Source: Nostoc sp. TCL26-01 (GTDB lineage Bacteria; Cyanobacteriota; Cyanobacteriia; Cyanobacteriales; Nostocaceae). From it: a stretch of 64,000 bases of DNA. Positions 61,818-64,000 of the stretch are shown one piece after another. Position 1 is the stretch's first letter, and each line of letters begins with the position of its first letter. The position numbers and the translations under genes are program-made. Under the pieces are notes generated by a model. It was not told where the DNA came from, searched no databases, and saw only the letters and a list, made by a program, of their open reading frames with translations. The stretch spans positions 2,310,804-2,374,803 of the forward strand of contig NZ_CP040297.1 in assembly GCF_013393945.1 (NCBI RefSeq), in the 5' to 3' direction.

Positions 61818-62282
61818 TTACAGATGAGTATTGGGATTTTCAATAACTAATCCTTCACTAGAGGCTGCTAGATTCAACTCTTTATCTGCTGAGATGAGAG
61901 TAACAGAAGGTAAACTGTTGGCAATGCTTAGTACATTCACAGCCAAACAAGTTGCAAGCTGAATAGCATCATAACCACGTAAACCATAGGTTTCAGCCAA
62001 AGCCATAGCTGAAATAATTATATTTTCAGTAATCTCGACAATTTGATACTCAGTTTGCAAATCATTTCGTAACTGATTGCATAGTAATTTTGCATCTACA
62101 AAACTTATGCTCTCTCCACGCGCCCGACGTGTAACTGCGGCTATAATCTCAACACCTGTAATTGCTGCAATGAAAATTTCGTTACTCAAAACAGGATTAA
62201 ATAAACTCAATACCCATAATGAACCTACTTCACTAACATAACGCTTAACTAATGCACTACTATCTAGAAAATAAATCGTCAT
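61818..62282 (-). CDS. PIN-domain toxin (VapC-like)
   Basis: The 154-residue putative RNase starts MTIYFLDSSALVKRYVSEVG, with the first catalytic Asp. Acidic residues follow in GVEIIAAVTRR, RGYDAIQLATC and LISADKELN. Its ATG touches the antitoxin stop codon region (0-bp gap), the standard antitoxin-first arrangement. Target RNA unknown. Confidence 0.85.
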   Translation of the reverse strand: MTIYFLDSSALVKRYVSEVGSLWVLSLFNPVLSNEIFIAAITGVEIIAAVTRRARGESISFVDAKLLCNQLRNDLQTEYQIVEITENIIISAMALAETYGLRGYDAIQLATCLAVNVLSIANSLPSVTLISADKELNLAASSEGLVIENPNTHL

Positions 62283-62546
62283 TTAGCAGCGTTCCTCAAC
62301 AATTGTTTCAGAAATAGGTTTTCCCTCTACCTGAATAAGCTGCTGTGGATTTACTGTAAGATGTGAAGGACGTTTGATTTGTTTTACTAAGCCAGAATTT
62401 AACAGTGCTTGATGAAATGCTGTTTGATTAGTAGTTTTTTGTTTTGTAGCCAAACATTTCTGAATAGCTTGATTGAGTTGGTGTAGCTCTTCTACATCCA
62501 TTTGATTAAGTTGACTGAGTATTTCTTGAAACTGCAACTGTACCAT
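62283..62546 (-). CDS. Antitoxin partner of the PIN toxin
   Basis: The 87-residue protein has a helical N terminus (FQEILSQLNQMDVEELHQLNQ) and a basic region followed by a short tail that likely wraps the toxin. I recognise no DNA-binding fold with confidence, so the assignment is from size and from its abutting position before the PIN gene. Confidence 0.75.
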   Translation of the reverse strand: MVQLQFQEILSQLNQMDVEELHQLNQAIQKCLATKQKTTNQTAFHQALLNSGLVKQIKRPSHLTVNPQQLIQVEGKPISETIVEERC

Positions 62547-62609
62547 AAGTGGAAATTCTTTTAAGCGAGCTGATTAGCAATTTTGAGATAAACTAACACT
62601 TATCAACAA

Positions 62610-62852
62610 TTATGCAACATTCATCTTAATACTATCCAGTCTCTTGATTGGTTTAACAGTTACTCTGCCAATGGAAGTTATGCCCATAATATCTCCCAAT
62701 TCTGTATCTGGCAGAAAATGCTCATTCCAGTAGTCTTGTCTCGGATGAAAAAACCGAACTTCATTATGAGATTCAGGATCTTTACCACTGATTTTACTGC
62801 CTTTGTAGAGGTTGCATGAGCGACAAGCAAGAGCTAACTTTAAAGTAGCTGG
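62610..62852 (-). pseudogene. Truncated HNH endonuclease remnant
   Basis: An 80-codon open stretch reads ATLKLALACRSCNLYKGSKI, then DPESHNEVRFFHPRQDYW and GDIMGITSIGRVTV before TAA. The CRSCNLYKG motif and the following FHPR..W segment are the C-terminal half of a cyanobacterial HNH nuclease family. The N-terminal half is missing: a stop codon and the 3' end of the next PIN gene directly adjoin at 62853. No start codon is usable. Confidence 0.78.
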
Positions 62853-62866
62853 TCAAGGCAATCAAA

Positions 62867-63319
62867 TTACTGATCCGTAATATTCTGCCATAGTTCTGCT
62901 GGAGCAAAACGAGATAAGTGACCAACATTTGTTGTTGCAATCACGAAATCTGGAACAGCCAGAGTTATAGCTTGAGCGACTAAAATCATGTCTCCATCAA
63001 TTGTTTTATCACTGGCTGTTGGTTGTCCTTGTTGACGAGCTTGCGCCCAAAAGATTGCAGCCTGAAGCATTGCAGCAGTTGTGATAGGCAGATAATCTAG
63101 AAACTGTTTTAACTCATCTAAACGAGCAATACCTCTGATTTTATTAGCTCGTAACAACTCTCGACGGACTTCATAATCAGCGATTTCTGGAATTATAACT
63201 CTATAATCTGATGCGATGAGAGTTTGTAACCACTTTGTACAAGCAAGACTTTCAGGGGATCGCTTTGGATTCGTAACTAAACCAATTGGGCCTGTATCCA
63301 ACAATATTACCCGACTCAC
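62867..63319 (-). CDS. PIN-domain toxin, second module
   Basis: The 150-residue protein starts MSRVILLDTGPIGLVTNPKR (catalytic Asp). It has DYEVRRELLR and TIDGDMILVAQAI with further acidic residues, fitting a PIN fold related to VapC-type toxins. GTG 63319 is the likely start because it overlaps the antitoxin stop (GTGA); an upstream TTG is less likely. Confidence 0.82.
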   Translation of the reverse strand: MSRVILLDTGPIGLVTNPKRSPESLACTKWLQTLIASDYRVIIPEIADYEVRRELLRANKIRGIARLDELKQFLDYLPITTAAMLQAAIFWAQARQQGQPTASDKTIDGDMILVAQAITLAVPDFVIATTNVGHLSRFAPAELWQNITDQ

Positions 63320-63615
63320 CAAGTTACACCCTTTAACTCGACAGGAAATAGCTGACGATTTGATAATCTATCTTCGTCCAAAGCTTGGATTAAATACTCT
63401 CCAGTCTCTTTTTGCTCTTCAGCATCATCCTCGTCAATCCACAACTGAAGTAAATTAACTAATTTTGTTTTTTTTTCTTTCGGAAGAATGTGTTCTGCTA
63501 AAATCTGCAACGTATATGCTTCCAATGATAGCCCTTGCTGTTGCGCTTGCTGTGCAAGATACTCTTCTAATTCTGTTGGTAAGTTAAGAGTGAGGGTCAT
63601 CGGTTTATTTTGCAT
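63316..63615 (-). CDS. Antitoxin-like partner of the second PIN toxin
   Basis: The 99-residue protein begins with a short strand-helix motif, MTLTLNLPTELEEYLAQQAQ, typical of ribbon-helix-helix type antitoxins. An acidic helical tail (WIDEDDAEEQKETGEYLI) follows. It overlaps the toxin by 4 bp. The initiator may be Met1 or Met6; neither has a clear ribosome site. Confidence 0.75.
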   Translation of the reverse strand: MQNKPMTLTLNLPTELEEYLAQQAQQQGLSLEAYTLQILAEHILPKEKKTKLVNLLQLWIDEDDAEEQKETGEYLIQALDEDRLSNRQLFPVELKGVTW

Positions 63616-63800
63616 GACTTTGCATGGGTTTCAACCTTAGCATAACATTCGGAACATATGCTCATTTGACTCCAAATAGATAAGAGTCAAGCAGGGTGCT
63701 TTTATACAAAGAAAGAAAATTAATGCAGGTCAGGTTATACAAAGTAATGATTTAAAAGCAATACCTACAGTAAGCTAGCGCTCACACTCATCACATGATT

Positions 63801-64000
63801 TTAATGTGCTACTGGGGCTTTTGCACCGGCTCCACCTTTGCCTAAGAATAGCAACAGGGGCAAAGAGCAGAGAAAGGCTACCCCGACAACGCGAAAGATA
63901 TCTGCAAAAGACAAAACTGCTGCTTGAGTATTGACAGTTTGTTCCAGCAAAGCGAGTGCTTGTTGTCCGGCTGTAGCTGTATCCATACCTTGACTTTGCA
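63801..64000 (-). CDS. MFS exporter (DHA2/EmrB type), C-terminal end only
   Basis: The frame is open to the window edge and encodes the last 66 residues of a larger membrane protein. GQQALALLEQTVNTQAAVLS and FADIFRVVGVAFLCSLPLLLF match the end of DHA2-family drug exporters, where the last periplasmic loop precedes helix 14. The N-terminal part lies outside the window. The gap 63616-63800 shows no gene. Confidence 0.75.
   Translation of the reverse strand, partial: QSQGMDTATAGQQALALLEQTVNTQAAVLSFADIFRVVGVAFLCSLPLLLFLGKGGAGAKAPVAH

Overview
The window is chromosomal DNA from a filamentous, heterocyst-forming type of cyanobacterium (Nostocales, Nostoc/Anabaena-like). The evidence is the many GCGATCGC (HIP1) octamers inside genes, a photosystem II psb30 gene, a SLH-type cyanobacterial porin, an unlinked trpB, Nif11-type peptides, a cyanobacteriochrome kinase, and dense heptameric repeats (TCAATAG / GTGCTGA type) with several families of small non-coding mobile elements. 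No tRNA, rRNA or CRISPR array was seen.

Region 1 (1-34,974) is mostly housekeeping and signalling. It holds an agmatinase-like ureohydrolase, a 52-residue PMP3 peptide, a SUI1 factor, trpB, two tandem secreted CAP proteins, a 3'-5' exonuclease, an unusual histidine kinase whose phospho-acceptor His is Gln, murE, a thioredoxin-fold protein, a Uma2-type protein, DAHP synthase, a GH13 enzyme, DUF1823, acylphosphatase, a 1310-residue PAS/GAF/GGDEF/EAL protein and an M3 oligopeptidase. These are followed by a seven-gene Mrp-type antiporter operon with overlapping genes, an alpha/beta-hydrolase, Coq4-like and SMI1/KNR4 proteins, a BON lipoprotein and a second, degenerate kinase-like protein.

Region 2 (about 35,340-44,615) is the most interesting part: a RiPP locus in two transcription units. 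Unit A has a 5' hairpin over a ribosome binding site, a double-Gly peptide, a Cys-rich protein, two Nif11-leader precursors whose cores carry X-Tyr-Gly motifs (LYG, MYG, LYG), a radical SAM/SPASM enzyme, a small protein, an APH-like kinase and a HopA1-like protein, then a strong terminator. The XYG motifs plus rSAM fit the tyramine-excising (spliceotide, PlpX-like) chemistry. The kinase/HopA1 pair fits Ser/Thr dehydration as in thioamitides and class V lanthipeptides. Finding both in one operon suggests a hybrid pathway. Unit B has two further double-Gly hydrophobic precursors, a small membrane protein, an aldo/keto reductase-like protein lacking its usual catalytic residues, and a parvulin-like isomerase. 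It is bracketed by two 93-bp direct copies of a small mobile element. No transporter or leader protease is present.

Region 3 (44,800-64,000) carries a DUF4349 lipoprotein, a SagB/ThcOx-like double nitroreductase, a PhoD phosphatase and a two-gene light-sensing candidate (a kinase with a dual-cysteine DXCF cyanobacteriochrome GAF domain, then a REC-PAS-kinase). Next come a YkgJ-type protein, psb30, a recJ gene interrupted by repeats and a frame change at a C7 slippery run, an OprB-type porin, a double-ATPase ABC protein, two PIN-domain toxin-antitoxin pairs around an HNH remnant, and the end of an MFS exporter cut by the window edge.
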